A DNA stretch of 64,000 nt from Capitella teleta (Eukaryota; Annelida; Polychaeta; Capitellidae), in NCBI GenBank assembly GCA_000328365.1, contig KB292835.1, forward strand, positions 283,385 to 347,384, given 5' to 3'. Shown piece by piece: positions 10,695 through 21,100 of this stretch. The position numbers and the translations under genes were made by a program. The notes under the pieces were generated by a model. It ran no database searches, was not told where the DNA came from, and was given only the letters and a program-made list of their open reading frames with translations. Every line of letters starts with the position of its first letter. Position 1 is the first letter of the stretch.

Positions 10695-13600
10695 CTCTCT
10701 GATTTCTTACGCCTCTTCTTTTTAGATTTGGTGTTGATGTCAGATTCATCTGAGGAGTCGTTCCATTCTTCCTCGTCTTGTTTACGCTTGCGAGATGTCC
10801 TGTAAATTATGCGCATGTAATTAACATGAATTTTCGATTTTAATTGTAAGACCCACTTTTTGGCTACCACCACATCACTGTCGTCATCATCTTCACTGAG
10901 TTTCTCTGTGAGTAACTTATCTCGGAACCGCTTCTTACGAGATTTCGCAATTTCTTCCGCATCACTCTCCTCGTTCTCACTTTTCTTCTCTGCTGTTTTC
11001 TTCTCCTTTGTCTTCTTCACCTTTTGAGGTTTTTTCTGCTCGCTTTCAAAATCTGAATCTGAAGCTATTAAAACAAACAAAAAAATAATTAAAACCTGAG
11101 AAAGATCAAACGAGAAGAACTGACTTGATTCTGCCTCCGAGTCACTGGCGTTATTTGCTCGAGCGAGAAGTGCTTTTCTTGCCTTCTCATTCTCATCCTC
11201 TTCAATTTCTTCAACTGGCTCATCCGGAAGTGAGACATCGCCATTCTCTGGTTTCTCCACTTCATCCTTTGAAAAAAAAATGAAAAAAAAAAATCATCAA
11301 AAGCTGAGAAATTGAAAGAAATTCTCACCTCATCAGAATCATCACTAGACGAAGACAACCCAAGATCAAACTCAGGTTTCTCATCTTTCTTCTTCTTTTC
11401 CTTTTTTTCTTTCTTCTCTGATTTCTTATCCTTCTTCTCGGCCTTTTCTAATCCCTCAACTTCCAGTTTCTTCAAATTGACTCGCAGTTTTGGTAACTTG
11501 GCTAAATTCTTAACTTCCTGTTCAAAATCATCTTCGGAATCGGAATCTTTCTGCAGCTTTTTCAATTTCCTCGACTCTTTCTTATCTGCTTCTTTCTCCT
11601 CCTTCTTGATTCTCTTCTTCTCCTTTTTCTCATGACCACTCTTCTTTGGCCTTCCACGTGAAGACTTGTCATGGTCACCAGAATCTACAGAATAAATCAA
11701 CAACGTCAGAAACCAGAAATAAAAAAAGAAATCAACTAAAAAATCTCACCTTCGCCACGAGGGGATTTCCGCCGGGAAGTATTTCTTTTCGTACTCGAGG
11801 GATCGTAATCAGAGTCATCGGATTTCACGGAGGTGTTATCCTCTGAGTCATCACTGACCTCCACCATCTCCTCCACCTCCTCCTCCTCCTCTTCTTCCTC
11901 ATCATCATCGTCCTCTGGGCCTTCCATATCAATACACTTCTTGAGCAAAATTCTCTGAGCCTCGATATCTTCTCGGCTTCGTCCTGGCACGGGCAGCTTA
12001 GCGGAAGTGGAGGGGACCGGCTCCTCCTGCTCCTCTTCCTCCTCCCCCTCCTTTCCCTCGTGTTTTTTCTTCTTCTTGAACTCGGCTTCCACTTTCTCAA
12101 ATGACAAATCAGCGTCGCTATCTGAAGCCTCGCTTGAGACTTTCTCGTCTTCCTTCGGGTTATCTTCGTTTTCATATGTGAATGCCTGCCGTAAACTCTC
12201 CTCAAAGACGCGCAGTTCCTCAGCCATTGCGGGAGGGACGTCGTCTTTGGGATCATCCATGCCGTCCACCTGCGACACATCACTGGCGTCAAACTCCATT
12301 GGGCCGAGCGCTTTGAAACCCACAAACTTAGGGTTGAGCTCATCGTCTCCTTCAGAGATGTCTTCGTCGTTGCCATTAAGGTCGCTATTCTTGCTCTCAA
12401 TCGGTGTCTCATCCTTTTCTTTACTGCTATTCTCCTCTTTCTCAACTTGTTTCTCTTCTTTGCTTTCTTCATTTTGATCTTCACTTGCCTCTTGATCTTT
12501 TTCCTCCTTCTCTTCTCCTTTCTCACCCTCTTCAGCATTCTCATCTCCATTCTCACCTTCTTCCTCATCCTCTTTCTTATCTTTCACTTCTTCTTCCTCT
12601 TCTTCCTCCTTCTCAGAATTTTCACTTTTCTCACTCTTTTTCTCTTCCTCTGCTTCATCATCTTTCTTCTCATCTTCTTTCTCCTCTTTCTTTTCATCTT
12701 TCGCCTCTCCCTTCTCCTCCTCTTTCTCATCTGGCTTGCTCTTCTTCTTCTCCTTCATCTCCTCCTCAGAAACCTTCCGTTTCTTGCTCTTCAGAGAGGT
12801 CCCCTTGCCATTCTTCCCTCTTTCCTCCACCTCCTCTTCGCTATCTGACAACTCAATCACCTCGGACGGTTGACTCTTTGCTGCCGGCATCAGGTGGTTC
12901 AGTCCTGTGCCTCCCGCCACCATACGCAATTCATTCGGCTTCAATTTTGTGCCGTGCTTTGCCAGGAATTCGGCCGTCGGTTTGCCAGACGGTCCGGCGC
13001 GAGCAATTTGGCCAATCACACGCTTAGTAGAGTGCTGGGGCTTCCGGATTGGCTGGAAATTGCGAGCAAACGCATCGATATCGGCAAACGACTTCTGATA
13101 AGCCGCAAAAGCCCTTTTCAACTTGAGCGCCACGAGCTGTTTGGCCGACTGCAGCTGGTTAATGTCCTCGGCTTTCCTTGCTGCGTGTTTCAGCTCCAAT
13201 TTGAGTGAATTCAACAACATGTGCATCGACTGAGCAGCAGCAAACATGCGATCCAACACAGGGGTCACGTTGAATTCATTGATCGGGATATCCGCGACCG
13301 GCTGCAATGTCTGCCGAGGCTTCGGGGTGGTCACCTTCGGGGTGGGCTTGGGGGTTGGTTTGGGGGGTGGGGCACGAACTTGCGAGCGCGCCCTCATCAT
13401 GGCCATGTTCTGCACGGCTTGCTTGGCGATCTGTTCAGCAATTCCGATGCGACTTGGTTGCACCATGGCAACGGTGGCCCCCTTGGTCGATGCGGGGGCT
13501 GTTCGGCTGCGTGACTGAGGGGGAGGGGCGGCTCTGGGGGGCTGAGGGGTCGTGGATTTGCGTGCCGTCTGGTGATGCTTGCCCGACTGAGTCGTTGATT

Positions 13601-15406
13601 TCTTGGCTGTGACGGGTTTTGGCGCGCCCGTCACCGGTTTGGTGTTCTTCAGAGACTCCTGTCGCACTCTCTCTTTCTCGTTGCAGACTTTTTCAACTTC
13701 TGCGATGATTTTGTTGCATTCTGTTATGAGAGGGGTGAGGGGCTGCGGATCGCACACGAAGCAATGCCACTTCTGCTTCTCATCTGCCAATTTAAAATCC
13801 GCAAAATTTAAATATCTAAAGTAACAAATCATATGCAACCCACCCGCTTCCAGGATCTGACTGAGATAATGCTGGCCGAGATTTCTGCGAATGCAGTCCT
13901 TGCAGAATGCGTTGCTGCAGTAGTCGCAGCAGATGAGGTCCCCTCCTTCGCCACACCATCGGCACTGGTTGTCCAGTCCGTCTGAATCCTGTTCAATCTC
14001 ATCGCTCATGTACCACTTGTAACACCGCTGGAAGGAGGCAGAGATATTGATTGATTGAAGTATTGAATGATTGAGCGGCATACCTTGCAGATGAGCACCT
14101 GCAGAACCGGGTGTTTCTTGGTGTTGTTGATGCTGTTGGTGTTTATTTGTTTGCGACATGCTGTGCACACGATCACTTGGTCGTCAGATTCGGCTGAAAT
14201 TCATGAAATTCATGACGAAATGACAGAACTTTCCATGAATATAACCACCTCTGCTGCCTCCTTTGAATCCTGCGGGAACCGAATCAGCGTCTTCCGGCTC
14301 AACAACCACCGTCCCTGCAGAGAACATAATTATGTAATCAGAAATTCATTAATTACGCGGTCAGAAATTCATTAATTATAGAAATTCATTAATTATGTGA
14401 TCAGAAATTCCTTAATTATGTGGTCAGAAATTTATTAATTATGTGGTCAAAAATTAATGTCAGAAATTAATTATGTGGTCAGAAATGCATTAATTATGTG
14501 GTCAGAAATAAAATATATATAGAGTTATTAAGATACCTTCTGGTAGAATGATATTCCCTTTTTCGTCAATGTCAATTGATTCGTCCCCATTTGATTTCAC
14601 GGATGGCGCGGGGGCCTTGCTAGTGCTGGGTTCGGGGCCCCCTGAAGACTCGTTCAGGATCTGAATGGCGCCTCCAACGTCCATGGCTTCGGGGTCATCG
14701 CCCTTTTCTTCGTCGTTGACAAGAAATGAGTCGATATCGATATCCATGGTCATGTAAGGATCTGCGTCTAAGTCATCCTCAATGACTTTGTGAACTTTAG
14801 CAGGTTTCCTGTTGTTAAAAAATCCTAATTTACTTATGCACTGATTAATGCAAACATTCACTAACCTGCGACTTCTTGAACCACTTTTGGAGTCCTGCAT
14901 AAATTAAGAGGAAAACCATTTTAACAAATGTAAAATCATCCAATTGAGTGCTTGCAACATACCTTCCCGGGAGCAGGGGAATTCTCACGAGATTGTTCGT
15001 TGTTGGAACTGCAAGAAAATTATTTTGAACAATAAATAAATGAAATTAACGTTCGTTATTGACATCATGAAAGATTATTTGAGTTACACGAGTAAAGGCA
15101 GGAATTAGCAAGCAGGCCGAGGGCTGCCATCAGTACATCATCGCGATTGTGTTCGAATCGGCCGCGGAGTAATAGTGATGGACAGATGGAGCGAACGAGT
15201 GCAATGCTGAAGAATACAATCAATGGCTACAGATAATCTAAAACAAAAACTACGGATTCGTGGCAATTAATATTCTCAGCGAAGTAAGATATTACACCGA
15301 TGATGCTAATGCACGGGTGAGAAGTGGAGATTCACCCTATTTCCAGCTCCTTGTCTGGATTTTCTTTGGCGACATCCTTCGCCGGGCTGCCATTGTGAGC
15401 CTCCAT
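6352..15406 (-). CDS. ATRX: Transcriptional regulator ATRX (ADD + SNF2-family ATPase)
   Basis: A complete, intron-rich gene for a nuclear chromatin remodeller; in other animals ATRX works with DAXX to deposit H3.3 in heterochromatin. Start at 15406 (MEAHNGSP...), then short exons near 15342-15008 and 14896-14255. ADD domain: a GATA-type finger exon at about 14194-14085 (CTAC...C..C) and a PHD-type exon at about 14034-13845 with [18 protein letters not shown] Ser/Lys/Glu-rich linker fills about 13700-10460. SNF2 lobe 1 runs from about 10060; Walker A GLGKT is at 9749-9763 and DEGH at 9285-9296. An acidic insert (8500-8100) splits the lobes, as in human ATRX. Lobe 2 ends with [11 protein letters not shown] near 7556-7590. 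A Met/Gln-rich C-terminus (6950-6830) resembles the vertebrate Q-rich tail. Stop TAG at 6352. Splice phases for exons 1-2 (donor after ELEIG, acceptor before SNNEQ) fit. In contrast to insect XNP, the ADD and helicase remain in one gene. Confidence 0.97.
10460..12850 (-). repeat. ATRX: Coding low-complexity acidic/basic tract of ATRX
   Basis: Pyrimidine-rich plus-strand sequence (TTC/CTC/TCA triplets) that on the coding strand specifies long alternations of Glu, Asp, Lys and Ser. It includes a (CAT)n/(ATG)n run at about 10657-10693 encoding more than ten consecutive Asp and an adjoining poly-Glu run. Long open frames on the other strand here, rich in Ser and Leu, are composition shadows. Confidence 0.9.
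14325..14515. repeat. Minisatellite in an ATRX intron (about 22-bp unit)
   Basis: At least seven imperfect copies of a unit reading roughly TCAGAAATTCATTAATTATG, joined by TGG/CGG, fill most of the intron between the exon ending at about 14310 and the next downstream coding exon. Units differ by substitutions and some are shortened. The array ends next to the 3' splice site of that exon on the minus strand. Confidence 0.85.
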
Positions 15407-16443
15407 GTTGCCTGGCTTTCAAACACGCGAATCAAAATCACGAAATCGCGATTAAAACGCCTTGCTCAGGCATCGACAGCAATGGCGAGGGTTTGGTGAC
15501 TGGGAGGAGGTAATCCCAGCGAGAGATTTCGATCTTGAAAAGAAATCCTTGAAAATCCTTCCATAAAAGTGGAAAAGGGGGGAAAATGCAGAGTATATCA
15601 CGTGGTCTTGCATAAATTATCATAAATTATGCAAATTAGGTGACGTCATCGAGGTCACGTGACTAATTTGCATAATTTATGTTGGTTTAATAAAAACTAT
15701 TTTAATTAAAAATTTGGTTCCTTAGGACACGAATTAACCAAAAAAAGCCCCACTGTAGCGTCCGTAACAACACGCTATCGCCCAGGGTTAATTTTGGGGT
15801 GCATGTATCAAAAAGCCGGAATCCGTCAATTCTCGTGGTGAAAAAGGTTCTGAATCGCCAGAATAAGTCTCATTTTACACTCTCTCTGTAAATTTTTGCT
15901 CTGGGTTGCTATCTTCCGTGTAAAATTCGAGATAGAAATTTGCGCAATTAATTGGCGGGAACTTAGGACTGATCATTATGGGCACAACCGATTTCGGTTG
16001 GTCGATAGTCTAATGCGAATAAACGTCCTCACTTAACAAAAATCTTTCGCGTGGGTAAGCTCACTATTTGCGAATAGTTCATTTATTCATAACGTATATT
16101 CAACGTTATGATTTCACAAATGTTCGTTATGATAACGTTAGAAGATATCTCCTGAATTCCAACTATTAGTGTTATTAACAGCTATTTCAATGCTTGATAC
16201 TCATTCCTAGTAAATCGATTCCCTAATTGAAATTTGATGGAAAAAAATAACTATGCCATTTATTTGAGAAGGAGAAGCCGTCGCTTTTTATGTGCATTCA
16301 TAACGTACAATATAAACGTTATGATAAGTTAAAAAGTTATGATTTGGAATGTTGTCATCTGCTCCGACAAGCGAATGATTTGTCGTTCTTCCTTGAATTG
16401 CTAATTTTCAATAGTTTTGTGCAGTTTCAACAATATTCACATC
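15407..16443. promoter_or_regulatory. Shared 5' intergenic region of ATRX and the IZUMO-like gene
   Basis: About 1 kb separates the divergent start codons. Visible elements are a CRE-type TGACGTCA at 15641-15648, an extended E-box GTCACGTGAC at 15654-15663, another CACGTG at 15599-15604, paired octamer words ATGCAAAT (15629-15636) and ATTTGCAT (15666-15673), and CGTTATG/CATAACG words at 16085-16140 and 16295-16345. The E-box/CRE cluster lies about 200 bp upstream of the ATRX start and most likely serves ATRX; the promoter of the other gene is not obvious. Transcription starts are not visible. Confidence 0.55.
15621..15681. promoter_or_regulatory. Palindromic CRE/E-box element upstream of ATRX
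   Basis: Perfect 19-bp inverted arms, CATAAATTATGCAAATTAG at 15621-15639 and its reverse complement at 15663-15681, enclose a centre containing TGACGTCA and GTCACGTGAC. Both arms carry an octamer (POU-type) word. The order octamer-CRE-E-box-octamer is symmetrical. Confidence 0.6.
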
Positions 16444-17494
16444 ATGCGGTGGTTGCTGATATATTTTGTAGTTCTTTTGATGGCTTCCATGGCCGATGCC
16501 GCGCGGGAAAACGAAGAGTCAGTGCCTGAAGGATGCAAGTAAGTCACACCTACCTGACATCCACCTCACATCATCACTCATCATCATCATCATGCCTGTC
16601 ATTCACGTGACTCAGTCAGATCCATCAGTCCAGGTGTGCCCATCTAGGGGTGATCTATTTAACAATAGAGTCTTTGAATGAGATTAGCAGCAGGTCGTGA
16701 CTGAGTCACTCCAGTCAATCGCTGTCACAAGGTCACAATGAGTGAATGACTGACGTTGTCGCTGTGCGATCACTGGTGTTCAGTTATTCTTAAATGAAGA
16801 AAAAATTTAAAAGATACCATTTGAACAAGACATAAATAGATTACTTCATATTTATTGTTTTCTTTGTTATCTTCAGGGTTTGTCGCATTGATTTGGACGA
16901 TTTCTCCGGATGTTGGAACAATTCGCTCACTCACTTCACTAAGAACGTTGAAGCAGATTTGAACCAACTTGTCAGCTCTTTCATTCACTTCAGTCGTTGG
17001 AAGAAAGTCCACGATACAGAAGAGGACTTCAAGGTCAAGATTATTAACATCAGTATTATTGATCACTAATCAAGAATTTATTTATTCAGGATGCAATTCT
17101 AGAGCAAACCCTCACAGAATATGAAGCACTATCCGAAGAAGATAGAGGGCCTCTTTCTGCTGCTGATTTCAGATTAATTTTCGATGTCATCTTCAACAGA
17201 GTGAGTCAACTACCTCTACCGATCTCAATTTTTAATTTCTTCCCAACACAGACCCGCGCCATAGAGCCTCGTTTTGAGGATGAAATCTACCTGCCGACCC
17301 TGGTATGTCCGACACCGTGTGGCTATGCTGACCGCATGTACGTCGCCCTGTTCTTCGTTCTGGTCATCGCATTTTTCTTAGCGGTCATCGTCTTCCTTGT
17401 CTACCTCTTCCTCATTCACCGAAAGACTGACCGAGAGGGTCAGTTTCGGACGATGAGGGACAACCGATGTGCGGACCTCTGTGCTGGCTTCTGA
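16444..17494 (+). CDS. Small type I membrane protein with IZUMO/SPACA6/TMEM95-like cysteine signature
   Basis: Four exons (16444-16538, 16877-17033, 17090-17200, 17252-17494) have matching phases, GT-AG borders and 606 coding bases (201 aa plus stop). Residues 1-19 form a signal peptide. The ectodomain (about 20-149) contains CKVC at 31-34, Cys44, sequons at N46 and N120, a helix-prone Glu/Asp-rich body and CPTPCG at 140-145. A single membrane helix follows (about 151-176) with a short basic tail ending CADLCAGF. IZUMO1, SPACA6 and TMEM95 share an N-terminal CxxC, a four-helix bundle and a closing CPxxCG-type motif (IZUMO1 YCPNKCG, SPACA6 ACIPPCG). The spacing from the first CxxC Cys to the CPxxC is about 109 residues here and about 113 in IZUMO1. 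The Ig domain and hinge CxxC of IZUMO1/SPACA6 are absent, so the overall form is closest to TMEM95. A sperm-surface gamete-fusion role is inference. The alternative is an unrelated lineage-specific membrane protein with a chance cysteine pattern. Confidence 0.6.
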
Positions 17495-17736
17495 GGCGGC
17501 TTTTGCGATTCTCAATGGTGCTTTTTATATTCTTCACTCATTCCTGATTACGAATCTCATATTTCTATGAAATACTCATCAATTTTAATCTTTAAGAAAA
17601 TACCTAATGTAATTAATGGAACTTGCTCTTATGCGCTATTGCCAATTAATGTGCTTTTTGTTGTATGAAAACATTCTTCATTTTTTCATTTCTTTCCTTG
17701 GGATCTGAAGTACTTCTTTACAAAGCTTGATTTTTT

Positions 17737-17742
17737 AATAAA
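17737..17742 (+). terminator. Poly(A) signal of the IZUMO-like gene
   Basis: AATAAA lies 243 bp after the stop codon; the sequence around it is AT-rich. A second plus-strand AATAAA lies near 17946-17951. Confidence 0.6.
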
Positions 17743-17762
17743 TCACTCGCTTTTAGCTTTGA

Positions 17763-17803
17763 ATGGGGATTTTTTTTTTCCCGGGGAAAAAAAAGGGTTT
17801 CAT
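17763..17803. repeat. Suspicious homopolymer block string
   Basis: Runs of G, T, C, G, A and G follow each other directly (GGGGA, T10, CCCGGGG, A8, GGG). It lies between the converging 3' ends and resembles the window's first 75 bases. It may be a base-calling or gap-filling artefact. Confidence 0.5.
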
Positions 17804-17865
17804 GTATTTTATATCTATCACATTGTATTTGATTTAATTAGTTTTAAATCATTTGAACACAATTC

Positions 17866-17888
17866 TTTATTTGTGTCAAATTTTTATT
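17866..17888 (-). terminator. MYCBP2 poly(A) signals
   Basis: Minus-strand AATAAA occurs at 17866-17871 and 17883-17888, about 230-250 bp past the MYCBP2 stop. With plus-strand signals of the converging neighbour at 17737 and 17946, the two 3' ends probably interleave or overlap. Confidence 0.5.
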
Positions 17889-18116
17889 TAATTTCCTCCG
17901 TTGAAATTTATGGCATTTATAATATATTCCTTTTTGCATCAAGGGCAATAAAACTGGAGTATTTCCCTGAACTTTCTTTCATTTCTACACCAACTCATGA
18001 ATAAACTCAGAAGGAATCAAAAATTCAAATAGATATTTTAATCAATTATGTCATAGCATGTGCAGCAAATAAAGCAGAATTTTAAATCTTCCTAGAAATG
18101 AAGCCTGGAATGTTGA

Positions 18117-21100
18117 TCAGAACGTGTGGGCGTTTCGACAGACCCCACAACCGAGAGCAAACTCCTCTCCGGTTGGAGGGTGCTTGACGTGCAAGGGGCA
18201 TTCATCTCCCTCCAACTGCTTCGCTTTGGGTCCTGTGAACAGAACGGCATCTGAAAAGAGCGATGACACACAGGGCAGAGGTACTGACCTGCAGGGCAGT
18301 GGGGGAGGTCCCCCTTGGGCATGTTGGCAACGCGCTGGAAATCATCGTGACAGGCGTTGCAGAAGTGAGTCGTCCCGAAGCAGAAGAACACCGCGACAGA
18401 GCAGCAATACCGACATTTGTACTCGAGGAAATCCGTGCCATGTTTGGGGCACATCTGCAATCAGCGGAATATTTGCAACTTCTTCATCCCTGATGACCCC
18501 AGTGCACCGACCTGCGCTCTTGAAACGTCCGAACAGGCTCCACACACAAGTTCAGTTGAGTCGTACTCATCGGCCATCCCTGCCTGCTCCTCACACCGCA
18601 CTTCTCCGCCAAAGTACGCTTTCTTGCACTTGTAGCACACGTAGTAAGCGTATCTCTCGAGGGCGTAACCAGAGGGGTCGCCATGGAAACGAGCGCCAGC
18701 AGCGGTGATGGCCTCCGCCTGGTGCAGGCCTTCATACTCGAGTCGCATCAGAGCCTTGCGCTTGACGTCCTCTTGCAGCACACGGATCGACTCGAGCAGA
18801 GGCCTCAGCACGTTGTGTTCAATGTCGTGCTGAGTGGATGGATGCTGAGGCTGATCAGGGAAAAGCAGAGTGACTTACTTTGCAGATGGGGCACAGGGAG
18901 AAGCCAAACGAGATCCTCGGTCCGACCCAGCGCTGTTGCAGGACGTGTTGGCAGCACTGCTCATGGAACACGTGACCGCACTTGAGTTGAATGGCGGGAG
19001 CAGCAGACAGGGCCTCCGTGAAGCAGATCATGCACATGTCGTCAGCGTCCTGCTTCAGCGCCCCCTGCTGGCAGCCGTGCAAACAGGGCAGACACGCCTC
19101 TTCGTCTCGGATGCCCCCGCAGGCGTGACCACACTGCAGGGTGCGGTTGCAGGCGGCCGCGGCGTAATCCTACAAAAAATGCGAGATATTGACACGCCCT
19201 GGATGCAAGAGGTCGTTCACCTGGCAATCTTTCTGAGAGCACACGTATCCCACCGACATCAGTCGACTGTTGCAAGTTGAGCCGCAAAACCTGCAAACGC
19301 CACTAACAGAACTCGAACCAAGCTTCCCTGGAAACGCCTCAAGTCAGAAAGCGAACGAAACGCTCCATCATTTACCCTTTGCAGAATCCCTGAACTCCAC
19401 CATGGCCTTGAGGGTGCGTGAGTCGGCCAGCGCCATGAGCCAGAAGAGCTTGGTTCGGCCGCACGCTTCATGCAGATCGACTTTGATGGCTTCCTCTTCC
19501 TCTTTGAACACTTGGCGTTGATGCGCTCTGGTCTTGCGATGCAAATGCAGGAATCGATCGCAATCAGCGCAGAGGTTTCCACACTCAGCGCAGAGGATAA
19601 TGGCCGCAGTCTCTCCGTCGTCATGGTTATCGCAGGTCGGCTGAAGAAAAAATAAAAAGAGACTGGGATTAGGTTGTGGATGTCGTTGAACCACTCACTC
19701 GGTTCTTGGCCTGATGCGCCCACTGTCCGGATGACAGCTTCTCAACATGCTCCTGGTCCAGAACGCACAAGGACGCCAACGCTAACCATAGCTGTCGAGT
19801 AGAATCGCCATGAAAACGATCGTTGCCACGGGCACAACAAAAAAAGACTTACGCTGGGAGTACGAATGCACTCGGCGGGAGAGCGTTGAACTTCATCGAG
19901 TTTGGTCAAAGTGAGAACACTTTCGGCTATGGCGCTCTTGGTGACGGCCACCCACGACTGAGACAGGCTTCCCTGCAAAGAGATCATGTGACTCTGAATA
20001 ATTTCCTGCCATGCAAATACCGCTGAGAGGTCCTTCAGCAGCAGGATGATCGTTTCAGCCAACTGAGCCGACACCGAGCCACGCAGCCACCACTTCTGGC
20101 CGAGAGGGAAGCTGCCGACAGGAGTGATTAAAAATCGACAACGCAATCATCGCACTCACTTGTGTCCGATGCAGTCGCTCAACTTGAACGTCTGCGCACT
20201 CTTGGCCCCTTGACCTTTGACCTTGGTCTGCACGACCAGCGCTTTAGCAATGCACGCCAGGAACACGTCCAGAATGCCAAGCTGACCCGGATCGCGACCT
20301 TTGTCCAGAATGCTGAAGTCTTTCGGAGGCAGCGAAGGAACGCCCAGGACGGCGGCCAGCGACTGAGGCTGAACCTCCGGAAGCACACGACGCAGAAGAG
20401 CGGTGACCTGTCGCTGGACACGGGGGCTGGCGGTGTGCAGGAGTGTGAAAAGGTCATGTAGCAAATGATGCTGCTGAGAGAGGTACTGGCAGCCGACAGT
20501 TGAACCACTCAGTGCAAGCACCATGGAGAGCAGCTCAAAACAGTACGCATCGGACATCCTGATTAAACAACAAATAATTGGAATTAATTGTGAAACACAA
20601 AAAAGAGAAACGCACTTGTTACGATCTTTAGATGAATCCATATCAGATGAAGTTCCGCTCTGTAACTTGTCCTCCCATTCCTCTTGCACTCGAATCGTCT
20701 CCTTGCGAATTGCTTGCACGATATGCACGCACACCTTCAAGATGTGATGAGGAATTTAAAACATTGAAAGCTTTTTTTGTTTCAGTTTAATCAACCTGTT
20801 TCTGTAGATGTGAGAGTTTATTCCTGCTAAACAGGATGCCAACCATATGTTCCTTCAAATCAACATCATCGCACGAATCTGATAAATTCGCTTCCTTCTC
20901 AATCAACGGAGCCACGTCGTCAGCGATCAAACGGCCAAAGACTTGTGAGGTGAGGAGGCGAAAAACCTTGAGGGTCTCCACCTCACAGCCCTTCTGCTGC
21001 ATCACAAAGTGATTGGCTGAAGCAGCCAGCGCCTCGGCCGAACTGAGGATCTTCATCTGACGAACACGCAGCGTGTTGTCAGCTCCCTTCAGCTCCACGC

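Noticed and set aside
12007-13027. Long plus-strand open frames rich in Ser, Leu and Phe opposite ATRX
   Set aside because: They are antisense to the Glu/Lys-rich ATRX linker; pyrimidine-rich composition alone removes stops. The minus frame has splice borders and family identity.
14325-14515. CRISPR-like array
   Set aside because: Units are directly adjacent and imperfect, without unique spacers, and lie in a eukaryotic intron.
17299-17310. Donor-like GTATGT after CTG in the last exon of the IZUMO-like gene
   Set aside because: Reading through keeps the frame open across CPTPCG, the membrane helix and a natural stop; no better acceptor follows.
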